A stretch of DNA of 32,297 nt from an uncultured Pseudomonadota bacterium (GTDB lineage: Bacteria > Pseudomonadota > Gammaproteobacteria > Burkholderiales > Casimicrobiaceae), in assembly GCA_937958295.1 (NCBI GenBank), contig CALFEY010000394.1, forward strand, positions 1 through 32,297. Reading direction: 5' to 3'. Positions within the stretch are counted from its first letter, which is position 1, and every line of letters begins with the position of its first letter. The notes beneath the pieces are model-generated. The model was not told the origin of the DNA. It saw only the letters and a program-made list of their open reading frames with translations, and made no database searches. Made by a program: the position numbers and the translations under genes. Of this stretch, positions 1 through 7,918 are shown piece after piece.

Positions 1-1075
1 TCAGCGACGAGATCAGCGCGACGATGCCGAACCAGGCGAGCACGATCACCATGAGGCCGGTGGCAGCGGAGTACCCGATGCGCCCCCCCATGGCCTTCCA
101 GCCGGGATGGCCGATGTACACCGCATTGATGAACGGATTGCCCATGAGGCAGCCGATCAAGCTGACCGCGCCGTCGGCAGTAAGCACGCGCGTGGTGGGA
201 TAGCTGTCGCCCGCGGCGGCCGCGCTCTCCACGTTGTCCATGGCCTCGACGAGGTCGTAGATGCCGAACGGGATGGCGGTGATGAGGATGAGGCCCAGGA
301 ACTCGAAGCCGGCGAAAACGTGACCGAACGCCGGCAGCGGCACCGCGAAGCCGAAGTTCGAGAGCGCCTTGCCGACGTTCTCGACGCTCATGCCGCCCAT
401 CGGCACCCCGAAGGCGGTGGAGGCCCAGGCGATCGCCGTCCCCGCGGCGATGGCCACGAGCCCCGCGGGAATGCCGCGCCAGTAGCGCACGCCGCCGAAC
501 CAGCTTGCGAGGATGATCGCGAAGCACACGAGCCCGATCACGGGCGTCATGAACATCTCTTCGGCGGGTCGCATCGAGATGAAGGCGATCGACACCCCGG
601 CGAGCGTGCCGAGGAGCGCCGCGCGCGGCGTGATCCTGCGCACGATCGGCGCAATAAAGCCGCCCGCCATCAGTACGAAGCTCTGCACGAAGACCCACAC
701 GAGGCCGGCCTCCCAGCCCTTCACCGGATCGCCCGTCTTGAGCGTGATGGGAAGCATGATCACGAAGACCACCACGAACATGTGCGGCACGCTGATGCCC
801 GAAGGCAGCGCGCAGACATCCGTGCGCCCGGTCTTCAACGCGAGGCGAAAGGCGAGCCAAGCGTAGTACAGCGTGGAGAGCGCCATCATGAGGCCCACGG
901 CCGGGAGGATGCGGCCGAACACGAGGTCGTCGGGCATCTTCAGCACGAAGCGCAGGAGGCCCGTGAGCACCAGCATGTTGACGAGGATGTTGGTGCCGAA
1001 GCCGAAGAACGCGTTCCAGTCGCCCGGCGTCCACAGCGTGGGCCGGAATGTGGTGGTGGTGGTCGTGGTGGTCAT
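1..1075 (-). CDS. NCS2-like (xanthine/uracil-type) permease, 3' end outside the window
   Basis: The minus-strand frame opens at ATG 1075 and stays open to base 1 (about 358 residues), so the C-terminus is missing. A GGGAG ribosome site lies 7 nt before the start. The protein has many hydrophobic membrane segments, for example around MFVVVFVIMLPITL, IPAGLVAIAAGTAIAW and GLILITAIPFGIYDLVEAM, and the overall look of the nucleobase-cation symporter-2 (xanthine/uracil permease) superfamily. It would move a small nitrogenous compound across the inner membrane. It lies 41 nt downstream of the cysteine hydrolase gene in the same direction, so the two are probably cotranscribed and the hydrolase substrate may be the cargo. 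The N-terminus has eight threonines in a row, encoded by an ACC-rich tract. Family assignment is fairly secure; substrate is inferred from context only. Confidence 0.82.
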   Translation of the reverse strand, partial: MTTTTTTTTFRPTLWTPGDWNAFFGFGTNILVNMLVLTGLLRFVLKMPDDLVFGRILPAVGLMMALSTLYYAWLAFRLALKTGRTDVCALPSGISVPHMFVVVFVIMLPITLKTGDPVKGWEAGLVWVFVQSFVLMAGGFIAPIVRRITPRAALLGTLAGVSIAFISMRPAEEMFMTPVIGLVCFAIILASWFGGVRYWRGIPAGLVAIAAGTAIAWASTAFGVPMGGMSVENVGKALSNFGFAVPLPAFGHVFAGFEFLGLILITAIPFGIYDLVEAMDNVESAAAAGDSYPTTRVLTADGAVSLIGCLMGNPFINAVYIGHPGWKAMGGRIGYSAATGLMVIVLAWFGIVALISSL

Positions 1076-1116
1076 CGCATCGCTCCCAGTGGGGTGTGCC
1101 TTCTGCTCTCGCGCCG

Positions 1117-1839
1117 TCAGGCGGCGAGCGCCGCGAGCAGCCGGCGCGAGTCGCTCACCCAGCCGAAGATGCCGCCCTGGGCCTTGATCATGGCGAGCCC
1201 GGCGGCATGAAACTCAGGGAAGTACGATGCGCAGCAATCGCCGGGGACGATGCAGCGAAAGCCGCGGTCGTTCGCTTCGCGCACGGTGGTGTGCACGCAC
1301 ACCTCGGTGGTGACGCCGCAGACCACGAGCGTGTCGATGCGACGGTTGCGCAGGATCTCGTGCAGGTCGGTGGCGTAGAACGCGCCCTTGCCCGGCTTGT
1401 CGATCACGGGCTCGCCCGCGATGGGGGCGAGCGCGGCGATGATCGCGTGGCCCGGCTCGCCGCGCACCAGGATGCGACCCATGGGGCCAGGCGCGCCGAT
1501 GCGCCGCGACGGCGCCCCTCGCTCCACCTTCGCCGTGTGCGCGTCGGACAGGTCGCTGCGATGGCCTTCGCGGGTGTGGATGACGAGCATGCCGCGCTCG
1601 CGCGCGTGAGCCAGCACGCGGCCGATCGGTGGGATCGCCGCCGCAAGCAGCGACACGTCGTTGCCGAGCGATTCGCCGAAGCCACCCGGCTCGAGGAAAT
1701 CGCGCTGCATGTCGATGATCACGAGCGCGGTGGCGCGGGGATCGATCGTGATCGCCTCGGGCTCCGCCTCCACCACGGTGGTGCGCATCGTTCCGCTGTC
1801 GTCCCCTCGCGCGCCGGTGCCGGCGGCGTCGACTGCCAT
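1117..1839 (-). CDS. isochorismatase-fold cysteine hydrolase, biuret amidohydrolase-like
   Basis: A 240-residue cysteine hydrolase. Counting from ATG 1839, the triad expected for the family is visible: D43 in IIDMQRDF, K148 in IDKPGKGAF and C181 in TTEVCVHTT. The stretches HTREGHR.DL, GRIL.RGEPG and DKPGKG, and a glutamine in the AQGG motif near the C-terminus, closely resemble biuret amidohydrolase (BiuH), which splits biuret to allophanate and ammonia; as I recall, that glutamine (Q215 in BiuH) contributes to substrate recognition. The reading frame extends upstream to 1992 but that part looks non-coding. ATG 1839 has a modest AAAGG site; ATG 1788 is the alternative (223 aa). It precedes the permease gene by 41 nt. 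A related ureide or carbamoyl compound cannot be excluded as substrate. Confidence 0.85.
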   Translation of the reverse strand: MAVDAAGTGARGDDSGTMRTTVVEAEPEAITIDPRATALVIIDMQRDFLEPGGFGESLGNDVSLLAAAIPPIGRVLAHARERGMLVIHTREGHRSDLSDAHTAKVERGAPSRRIGAPGPMGRILVRGEPGHAIIAALAPIAGEPVIDKPGKGAFYATDLHEILRNRRIDTLVVCGVTTEVCVHTTVREANDRGFRCIVPGDCCASYFPEFHAAGLAMIKAQGGIFGWVSDSRRLLAALAA

Positions 1840-2061
1840 GCGCAAGCCTTTGCAAAAAACAAACCAACCTCCGGATTGCCACGGGCGGGCGAATCGATTC
1901 AAAGCGTTAGGTCTTGCCGCGACCGCGCGCACGTCGCGCGCGCAACGCGCGGCCGCGCCATCGCGGTGCGCCCGCCTCGCGTTGGTGCGCACCCCACGGA
2001 TTGGCCGTGGAACGCTACGTGCTTTGCGCCAGTGTCACCCTCACTGACCAGGAGTGCCGCG
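1840..2061. promoter_or_regulatory. divergent intergenic region, hydrolase/cupin
   Basis: This spacer of about 220 bases separates the divergent hydrolase and cupin genes and must hold both promoters. A perfect 10-bp palindrome, GAATCGATTC, lies at 1891-1900 in the least GC-rich part and could be an operator. I could not identify convincing -35/-10 pairs. Confidence 0.35.
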
Positions 2062-2484
2062 ATGCTCGACAAGACGACGATGAAGTTCTCGCACGTGAAG
2101 CCCGGCGACACTGATTTCAGAGGAGAAGGCCTGCGCGACTTCTTCATCTACCGCGATCTCGGCGTGTCCGATGCCACCGCCGGCAAGGTAGTGGCGCAAC
2201 TCGTGCGCGCGAACTCCGCGCCCGAAAAGGGGACGGGCTGGCACTACCACGGTGCCGATTTCCACATCGTCTACATGATCAAGGGGTGGGCCAAGTTCAT
2301 GTACGAGGACAAGGAAACGCTGGTATCCGCCGGCGACTGCGTCCACCAGCGCCCCGGGATCGTGCACTACCTTTTCGACTATTCCCCCGACATGGAGTAT
2401 CTCGAGGTGGTGGGTCCCGCCGATTTCACCTCGGTGGAGGCGGCAGGACCCTGCGCCGTGCCCGATCCCACGCCCTGGAAGTAG
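2062..2484 (+). CDS. small cupin-domain protein
   Basis: A 140-residue single-domain cupin. The start at ATG 2062 is supported by AGGAG at 2050-2054, 7 nt upstream; the in-frame sequence further upstream looks non-coding. Cupin motif 1 is seen as GWHYHGADFH with the closing glycine in MIKGW, and motif 2 as GDCVHQRPGIVH. The metal-binding glutamate normally found in motif 1 is replaced by histidine (H-x-H-x4-H), so a four-histidine site is possible. The enzymatic role is unknown; single-domain cupins may be dioxygenases, isomerases, lyases or sensors. It is transcribed away from the hydrolase/permease pair and converges on the GST gene, with 35 bp between their ends. Confidence 0.88.
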   Translation: MLDKTTMKFSHVKPGDTDFRGEGLRDFFIYRDLGVSDATAGKVVAQLVRANSAPEKGTGWHYHGADFHIVYMIKGWAKFMYEDKETLVSAGDCVHQRPGIVHYLFDYSPDMEYLEVVGPADFTSVEAAGPCAVPDPTPWK

Positions 2485-2519
2485 TGCCAAGCGCGGGATC
2501 GAGCGTGCCACCGGCCCGT

Positions 2520-3176
2520 CTAGAACTCCATGTCGAGCTCGTCGATCTCCTCGGGCTCGAGCTTGGCGGCGGCCGTCCACTCGATCATCTCCGGCATCGC
2601 GAGGATGGACGCGCCGAAGGCTGCGAGCTTGCGGTCGACCTTGACGTCGTAGGTGACGAAGCGCGTGACCACGGGGGCGTACATCGCATCGGCCATGGTG
2701 CGCTTCGCGCCGAAGAGGAACGGCCCGCCATAGGTGGCGAGGCACTCCTTCCAGATGGCCGTGATGCGCTCGATGTCGGCCTGCGCGCGGGTCCATACCT
2801 TGTGGCCGGGAAACACCCGCTTCAGATTCATCGGCAGCGCCGAGCGCAGGTTGGTGAAGCCCGAATGCATCTCGCCGCAGATCGCGCGGCAGTGCGCGCG
2901 CGCCGCCCGATCGGAGGGAAGCAGGCCGGCCTTGGGCTTGATCTCGTGCAGGTACTCCGCGATGGCGAGGGTGTCCCACACCTTGATGACGTCGTGGGTG
3001 AGGCAGGGGACGAGGATCGACGGCGACAGGAGCAGGATCTCCTTGCGCGCGTCGGCATCGTCGGGCGGTACCATCAGTTCCTTGAAATCGAGCCCCGCGA
3101 ACTTCGCGAGGAGCCATCCCCGCAACGACCACGAGGAGTAATTCTTGCTGCTGATCGTCAAAGTCGCTTTGGTCAT
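2520..3176 (-). CDS. glutathione S-transferase family protein
   Basis: A 218-residue cytosolic protein with GST architecture. The N-terminal thioredoxin-like domain (about residues 1-80) contains SSKNYSSWSLRGWLL, where a serine in the SSW segment is the likely glutathione-activating residue, followed by the cis-proline stretch ILVPCL and the gamma-glutamyl-binding stretch DTLAIAEYL. A helical C-terminal domain follows, with the motif MADAMYAPVV typical of the GST core helix. The start at ATG 3176 is preceded by a GGGAG-like site and is the first methionine adjoining the conserved strand; the longer upstream frame overlaps the divergent PHA depolymerase start region. It would conjugate glutathione to an electrophile, or isomerise one; substrate unknown. 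Confidence 0.88.
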   Translation of the reverse strand: MTKATLTISSKNYSSWSLRGWLLAKFAGLDFKELMVPPDDADARKEILLLSPSILVPCLTHDVIKVWDTLAIAEYLHEIKPKAGLLPSDRAARAHCRAICGEMHSGFTNLRSALPMNLKRVFPGHKVWTRAQADIERITAIWKECLATYGGPFLFGAKRTMADAMYAPVVTRFVTYDVKVDRKLAAFGASILAMPEMIEWTAAAKLEPEEIDELDMEF

Positions 3177-3247
3177 GAGTGAGCTCTTTCTCCCGGGACG
3201 ATGCACCGCATTGGTTCCGATCTCCGCGTACGAACGGAAGGATCGCG

Positions 3248-4639
3248 ATGCTCGCCGGTAACTTTGCAAGCGACGTGCCAACGGTCGCCCAGGTCGCGGC
3301 GGCACTCGCCGACGTCCCGGCAGGCGTTGCCCTGCCCTCGCCCGCGCCCGTGGCCCTGCCCAACCGTGGCGGGGAGACCACGCCCTTCTCGCCGGACATG
3401 GCCGGCCTGCCGTCGGGGGTGATGCTCTACCCTGCCTACCAGGCGCACACCGACCTCATGTGGCCGCTGCACGCCATGGCGCAGTCGGCGCTGCCCGCGC
3501 TCAAGCGCTCTCACGTCGCGCCGGGCGAAGACATGGCCCTGCGCAAGCTCGCGGCGGCGTGCGAGGTGTTCGTGCTGGCGCGCCTCACGCACAAGCGTCC
3601 GCCGTTTCGCATTGCCTCGGTGACAGTGGGCGAGCGCGAGGTTCCGGTGGTCGAGGAAGCCGCAGCCACCACGCCATTCGGCACCCTCCTGCACTTCAAG
3701 AAGGAGATGCCGGAGCCGGGCCCGCGCGTGCTCATCGTGGCCCCGATGTCGGGTCACTTCGCGACCTTGCTGCGCGACACCGTCCGCACCATGCTGCAGG
3801 ACCACGACGTGTACATCACCGACTGGCACAACGCCCGCGACGTGCCGCTCATGGCCGGCCGCTTCGGCCTCGCCGAGTACATCGAGCACCTCATGCAGTT
3901 CATGCGCGTGCTGGGGCCGCAGTCGCACATCATGGCGATCTGCCAGCCGTGCGTGGCGGCACTCGCCGCCACCGCGCTCATGGCCGAAGACGACGATCCG
4001 GCCACGCCGGCATCCATGACGCTCATGGCCGGCCCGGTGGATTGCCGCATTGCCCCGACCGAGGTGAACAAGCTCGCCACCGACAAGCCGATGTCGTGGT
4101 TCGAGCAGAACCTCATCAGTCACGTGCCGCTGCGCCATCCCGGCGGGCTGCGCCGCGTGTATCCGGGGTTCGTCCAACTCATGGCCTTCATGAGCATGAA
4201 CCTCGACCGGCACCTCGAGTCGTTCCGCGGGATGTACCACGACCTCGTCACCGACGGGCACGAGCGGGCCGCGGCCACCAAGACCTTCTACGAGGAATAC
4301 TTCGCCGTGTGCGACCTTCCGGCGGAGTTCTATCTCGAGACCGTGCGCCTCGTCTTCCAGGACTACGCGCTCGCCAAGGGCGAGCTCAAGTGGAACGACC
4401 GCAAGGTCAATCCCGCGGCCATCCGGCGCACGACGCTCGTCACCGTGGAAGGCGAGCGCGACGACATCTGCTCGCTCGGGCAGACGCTCGCCGCCCACGA
4501 CCTATGCCCAGGCATCCGCCCCTACATGAAGTCCCATTACGTGCAGGCCGGCGCCGGGCACTACGGCGTGTTCAGCGGCAAGCGGTGGAGCGGCAGCATC
4601 TATCCCGTGGTACGGGAGTCGATCCACGCCGGGATGTAG
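3248..4639 (+). CDS. phaZ: intracellular polyhydroxyalkanoate depolymerase
   Basis: A 463-residue protein that closely follows the intracellular PHB depolymerases of Ralstonia/Cupriavidus type, which release hydroxybutyrate units from storage granules. The catalytic cysteine is C232 in the CQPC box (CQPT in Ralstonia). The acid is in VEGERDD (near D405/D406) and the histidine is H438 in GAGHYGVFSG. Diagnostic stretches SGHFATLLRDTVRTMLQDH and RRVYPGFVQ are present. ATG 3248 is supported by GGAAGGA at 3236-3242, 5 nt upstream. This gives about 58 extra N-terminal residues compared with the family, whose usual start (MLY...) matches an internal ATG at 3422 preceded by a G-rich run. The second cysteine in the active-site box, C235, is unusual. 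Its stop lies one base from the stop of the convergent SnoaL-like gene. Confidence 0.93.
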   Translation: MLAGNFASDVPTVAQVAAALADVPAGVALPSPAPVALPNRGGETTPFSPDMAGLPSGVMLYPAYQAHTDLMWPLHAMAQSALPALKRSHVAPGEDMALRKLAAACEVFVLARLTHKRPPFRIASVTVGEREVPVVEEAAATTPFGTLLHFKKEMPEPGPRVLIVAPMSGHFATLLRDTVRTMLQDHDVYITDWHNARDVPLMAGRFGLAEYIEHLMQFMRVLGPQSHIMAICQPCVAALAATALMAEDDDPATPASMTLMAGPVDCRIAPTEVNKLATDKPMSWFEQNLISHVPLRHPGGLRRVYPGFVQLMAFMSMNLDRHLESFRGMYHDLVTDGHERAAATKTFYEEYFAVCDLPAEFYLETVRLVFQDYALAKGELKWNDRKVNPAAIRRTTLVTVEGERDDICSLGQTLAAHDLCPGIRPYMKSHYVQAGAGHYGVFSGKRWSGSIYPVVRESIHAGM

Positions 4640-4640
4640 C

Positions 4641-5267
4641 TTAGGCGGCGCCGGCCCAGGGGCCGCGTCGCCGTCGCCCCAGCCACCATCCCGCGGCGAG
4701 CCCGAGCACGAGGCACGCCAGTGCCGCGAGGATGCCGTTGCGCAGCAGTGTGCTCTTCACCTTGGTGAGCACCGGGTTGTCGAGGTTGTTGGTGCCGAAG
4801 TGGATGGCGCGCAGCCGCCATTGCCCGTCGGTGTCGCGCACCATCACCGCGGTCCACCGCGTGACGAAATCGAAGACGTCCCCGTCGTTGGCCTCGTAAT
4901 GCTCGAGCGCCTTGCCGCGTACCAGTCCCCAGCTCTTGTCCGCGGCAAGGTCGGTGAGCTTGTCGGCCTCGAGCTTCATGGTCATGCGCTTCATGTACGC
5001 CTGCGGGCCGAACCACTCCCGGAAGTGCTTTGCGATCTGCCCCCGGCCCGTCATCGTCTCCTGGGTGATGCTCGTGGCCTCGACGTTTTCCGTGAGGTAC
5101 GGGAGCATCTTGTCGTACTGCCCGGCATTGATCGCGGCGGTCACGTCGGTCAGGACCTTGCGCAACGCCTCGTGGATCTCGTGATCGGGCTCCTGCGCAC
5201 GGGCGCTCGTGACGAGGACGGCGAACAGCGCCAAGGCGCGGAGCAAGCGGAGAAGATCTGGGTGCAT
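4641..5267 (-). CDS. exported SnoaL/NTF2-like protein with C-terminal membrane anchor
   Basis: A 208-residue protein. The N-terminus (MHPDLLRLLRALALFAVL...) is a signal peptide, with likely cleavage after TSARA before QEPD. Residues of about 35-165 look like an NTF2/SnoaL-like fold: an initial helix with AAINAGQYDKMLPYL, a TMTGRGQIAKHF segment and a terminal sheet with WTAVMVRDTDGQWRLRAIHFG. A hydrophobic helix (ILAALACLVLGLAAGWWL) followed by arginines anchors the C-terminus with positive charge facing the cytoplasm. ATG 5267 was chosen because it begins the signal peptide; no strong ribosome site precedes it. NTF2-like domains bind small ligands or mediate association; no function can be assigned here. 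It follows the NmrA-like gene on the same strand. Confidence 0.8.
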   Translation of the reverse strand: MHPDLLRLLRALALFAVLVTSARAQEPDHEIHEALRKVLTDVTAAINAGQYDKMLPYLTENVEATSITQETMTGRGQIAKHFREWFGPQAYMKRMTMKLEADKLTDLAADKSWGLVRGKALEHYEANDGDVFDFVTRWTAVMVRDTDGQWRLRAIHFGTNNLDNPVLTKVKSTLLRNGILAALACLVLGLAAGWWLGRRRRGPWAGAA

Positions 5268-5523
5268 GGGGTTCAGGCCACGGGTCGGTACCAGTCGGGG
5301 ACGACGCCCCCGGCGGCGTAAGCGGGATCGTGCGGAGGGATCCGGTGGCGGGCGCGCAAGCGTCCAACGATTGCGGGGCGTCCCGCCACAGGCTCCCGTC
5401 GGCGGAGAACGCGTCCACGGCCACTTGCGATCCGCGCTCCCGTGCATTCTAGAACTTGGCTCAGATCGAGCTGGCCCATGACCTCGCCGGGCACCTTGGC
5501 GAGCTCCATCAGCATGGCCGCCC
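5268..5523 (-). other. gap between SnoaL-like and NmrA-like genes, with a doubtful small ORF
   Basis: An 80-codon frame (5273-5515, minus strand) begins 8 nt after the NmrA-like stop codon. Its first 20 or so residues (MLMELAKVPGEVMGQLDL) look protein-like but the rest is arginine- and proline-rich and resembles a chance GC-rich frame. It may be the remnant of a gene or simply non-coding. No terminator or promoter was recognised. Confidence 0.25.
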
Positions 5524-6474
5524 TCAGGCGAGCGCGATCTGGTCCTTGTTCTGCGCGAGCCAGGCCTCAAAGCCCAGCAGGTGCGGGTTGAGCGCGCGGG
5601 ACAGAGCGAGGTCGCGGGCGCCGCAGAACTCGCGCTCGAAGTCACGCTTGTACTGGAACATGTTGCCGAGATCATCCGCACCCGGAAAGCCGAAGCCGCG
5701 GTAGGTGGCGGGCGAGATCTCGTTGTATTGCACCGGACGGCCGAACACGCGCGTCATCGCGCCGGCCATCTCGTCGCCGGTGAGCTGATCGCCGCAGATG
5801 CCCACGTGCTTGCCCACGAGCTCGGCGCCGCGGCGGAACACGCCATAGGCGCAGGCCCCGATGTCCTTGGCAGCGATGCCCGGCAGCTTCGCGCGGCCCA
5901 TGGGCAGGGTGAACAGCAGCGTGCCGTCCGGACCGGGCTTGGGGCCCATGCCGAAGTGGATGAGGTTGTCCCAGTAGAAGGACGTCAGGAGGTAGGTGGT
6001 GGGAACGCCCGCCGCCGCGAAAAGCGCATCCGCCTCGCCCTTGGCGTCGAAGTGCGGCACCTTGTACGTGCCTTCGAGCGTGGGCATGCGCTCGTCGGTG
6101 AGCGGCACGCGCTTGCGAGTGTCCTCGAGCGTGGACCAGATCGCGTGGGCCACACCGGCCCGTCGGGCGGCACGGGCGAGGTTACCGGCCTCTGCCAGCT
6201 CGCGCTCCGCTGAGGTATGGTCCCAGTAGAACGTCACGCAATACGCGCCGTGCGCGCCTTCGAACGCCCGCACGAGACTTGCCTCGTCGTCGACGTTCGC
6301 GGCGACCACCTCGACACCGAGCGCGGCCAGCGCGCGCGCTTTCTCGCTCGCGAGGTCGCGGGTGATCGCCCGCACCGAAAAGCCGCCGGCCGGGTCGGCC
6401 AGGATGGCCCGCACGAGCCCATTGCCCTGCGCGCCTGTCGCACCCACGACGGCGATCGTCTTCTTCCCTGCCAT
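5524..6474 (-). CDS. NmrA-like NAD(P)-binding protein (atypical SDR)
   Basis: A 316-residue atypical short-chain dehydrogenase of the NmrA/HSCARG type. The dinucleotide-binding loop is VVGATGAQGNGLVRA at residues of about 9-23, followed by the second strand VRAITRD where the arginine favours NADP(H). The segment AIWSTLEDT is typical of the family. There is no clear catalytic YxxxK, as expected for NmrA proteins, which often act as redox sensors or quinone/nitrogen-metabolism regulators. ATG 6474 has an excellent GGGAGG site 5 nt upstream; the longer frame to 6621 overlaps the divergent cbpA gene and is rejected. It could instead be an enzyme acting on an unknown carbonyl substrate. Confidence 0.88.
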   Translation of the reverse strand: MAGKKTIAVVGATGAQGNGLVRAILADPAGGFSVRAITRDLASEKARALAALGVEVVAANVDDEASLVRAFEGAHGAYCVTFYWDHTSAERELAEAGNLARAARRAGVAHAIWSTLEDTRKRVPLTDERMPTLEGTYKVPHFDAKGEADALFAAAGVPTTYLLTSFYWDNLIHFGMGPKPGPDGTLLFTLPMGRAKLPGIAAKDIGACAYGVFRRGAELVGKHVGICGDQLTGDEMAGAMTRVFGRPVQYNEISPATYRGFGFPGADDLGNMFQYKRDFEREFCGARDLALSRALNPHLLGFEAWLAQNKDQIALA

Positions 6475-6610
6475 GGCGGCCTCCCGGAACTGAATAGCGC
6501 GCGATGATAAACGAAGCGCTCCCCGGCCGCCCGGCCGTCCCCGGGTTTGCAATAATGGCACGCCGCCCCCATCTGCGGCTGTCTGCGTCAACGACCTCCG
6601 GCCCTCCACG
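6475..6610. promoter_or_regulatory. divergent spacer with possible extended -10 element for cbpA
   Basis: The 136-bp spacer between the NmrA-like gene and cbpA contains TGCAATAAT at 6549-6556 with a preceding T run (6546-6548). It reads as an extended -10 element directed toward cbpA; no matching -35 hexamer is visible. No sigma-32 heat-shock promoter was recognised. Confidence 0.3.
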
Positions 6611-7570
6611 ATGAAGTACAAGGACTACTACGCAATCCTCGGCGTGCCCCGCGACGCGAGCGCCGACGACATCAAGACGGCCTATCGCCGCCTCGCGCGC
6701 AAGTACCATCCGGACGTCTCCAAGGAGAAGGATGCCGAGGAGAAGTTCAAGGAGATGGGCGAGGCCTACGAAACGCTCAAGGACGCCGAACGGCGCGCGG
6801 CCTACGACCAGCTCGGCACCCACCGGCCCGGTGAGGACTTCCGGCCGCCGCCCGACTGGGGCCAGCACTACGCGCAAGGCGGCGGCTTCGCCCCCGGGCA
6901 GGGATTCGAGGACATCGACCTGTCAGACCTCTTCGCGGGCCTCGCGGGGCGCCAGGGCGCGCGCGGCGGACGGCGCGCCGACCGGCCGCTGCAGGGCAGC
7001 GATTACGAGGCCGTGGTCCGCATCTCGTTCGACCAGGCGTTCAGCGGCACGGAGATCGACCTCGAGCTGTCGGCGCTCGAATGGGACCCCGATGGCGGCA
7101 TGCGGCGGGTGCCGCACCGCGTGCGCACCCGCATCCCGCGGGGCGTGCAGAACGGCGAGAAGCTGCGGGTGCCGGGCAAGGGCGGCAAGGGCGCCAATGG
7201 CGGCCCCGATGGCGACCTCTACCTCGACATCGAGGTCTCGGAGCACCCGCTCTATCGCGTGGCCGGTAACGACATCTACGTCGACCTGCCGCTCGCCCCC
7301 TGGGAGGCCGTGCTCGGCACGAGCGTGGACCTGCCCACACCCGCAGGCGCCGTGTCGCTCAAGGTCGCGCCAGGCACGCGCGCGGGCCAGCAGCTGCGCC
7401 TTACCAACCGCGGCATGACGCGCGGCAGCGCCAGCGGTCACCTCTACGCAGTGGTGCGCATCGAGGTACCCACCGTGGTCGACGACGAGGCCAAGGCGCT
7501 GTACCAGAAGCTCGCGCAGTCGAGCACGTTCGATCCGCGGGCGAAGCTCGCACAGGAGGCGCAACGATGA
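6611..7570 (+). CDS. cbpA: curved-DNA-binding / DnaJ-class co-chaperone CbpA
   Basis: A 319-residue class II J-domain protein. The J domain occupies residues of about 4-70 with the Hsp70-stimulating HPD at 33-35 (KYHPDVS). A Gly/Phe-rich linker follows (GGGFAPGQGFEDIDLSDLF), then two beta-sandwich client-binding domains; GVQNGEKLRVPGKGGKG marks the first and APGTRAGQQLRL the second. The DnaJ zinc-finger module is absent, so this is CbpA rather than DnaJ. It would stimulate DnaK ATPase and bind nucleoid DNA. The stop overlaps the start of cbpM (ATGA, 7567-7570), the classic cbpAM arrangement. No good Shine-Dalgarno sequence is visible before ATG 6611, but the J domain begins right at this methionine. 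Confidence 0.95.
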   Translation: MKYKDYYAILGVPRDASADDIKTAYRRLARKYHPDVSKEKDAEEKFKEMGEAYETLKDAERRAAYDQLGTHRPGEDFRPPPDWGQHYAQGGGFAPGQGFEDIDLSDLFAGLAGRQGARGGRRADRPLQGSDYEAVVRISFDQAFSGTEIDLELSALEWDPDGGMRRVPHRVRTRIPRGVQNGEKLRVPGKGGKGANGGPDGDLYLDIEVSEHPLYRVAGNDIYVDLPLAPWEAVLGTSVDLPTPAGAVSLKVAPGTRAGQQLRLTNRGMTRGSASGHLYAVVRIEVPTVVDDEAKALYQKLAQSSTFDPRAKLAQEAQR

Positions 7571-7884
7571 TCGCATCCGGCCACGAAGGCACGCACGAGA
7601 TCACCGAGGTCACGTTCACGCAGCTGGTCACGGCCTCCGGCCTTAGCGAAACGGAGCTGACCGAGCTCGTGCGCTACGGCGCGCTGGTGCCGCGCAATCC
7701 GGCGGCAACGCAGTGGACGTTCGAGACACACTGGATCTTCGCCGCGCGCACGGCCTCGCGCCTGCGCCGCGAGCTCGATCTGGACGCGCACGGGGTGAGC
7801 GTCGTGATGAGCTACCTCGAGCGCATCGAGCTCCTCGAGTCGGAGCTGCGGGCCCTGCGCGCGCGCGGCGGCCAGGCCCGTTGA
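7567..7884 (+). CDS. cbpM: chaperone modulator CbpM
   Basis: A 105-residue helical protein of the CbpM/MerR-like family. It shows the segment TQLVTASGLSETELTELVRYGALVP, a winged-helix-like recognition unit, and a C-terminal region with RLRRELDLDAHGVSVVMSYLERIELLESELRALRA, predicted to be a coiled coil. CbpM binds the J domain of CbpA and blocks its interaction with DnaK. The ATG overlaps the cbpA stop codon by four bases, so translation is probably coupled and the two proteins made in fixed ratio. Confidence 0.92.
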   Translation: MIASGHEGTHEITEVTFTQLVTASGLSETELTELVRYGALVPRNPAATQWTFETHWIFAARTASRLRRELDLDAHGVSVVMSYLERIELLESELRALRARGGQAR

Positions 7885-7918
7885 CGCGAATGAACGCCAC
7901 CCGGCGCTAGCGATCGGC

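Noticed and set aside
107..1210. 367-codon plus-strand frame over the permease gene
   Set aside because: The product is rich in His, Arg, Glu and Asp with no domain character; the minus-strand frame encodes a clear membrane protein.
1891..1900. GAATCGATTC palindrome as a defined operator
   Set aside because: A single 10-bp palindrome without a second copy or promoter context is weak; reported only within the intergenic entry.
3460..4644. 394-codon frame overlapping phaZ in another phase
   Set aside because: Arg/His/Pro-rich shadow of the PHA depolymerase, which matches its family along the full length.
5273..5515. 80-codon frame after the NmrA-like stop as a real gene
   Set aside because: Only the first 20 or so residues look natural, there is no clear ribosome site, and the rest is Arg/Pro-rich; kept only as a note in the gap entry.
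6546..6556. TTTGCAATAAT before cbpA as another copy of the shared promoter module
   Set aside because: Only the first 11 bases match the -35 side of copy A; the spacer, -10 and ACATT parts are absent, so chance or an extended -10 is more likely.
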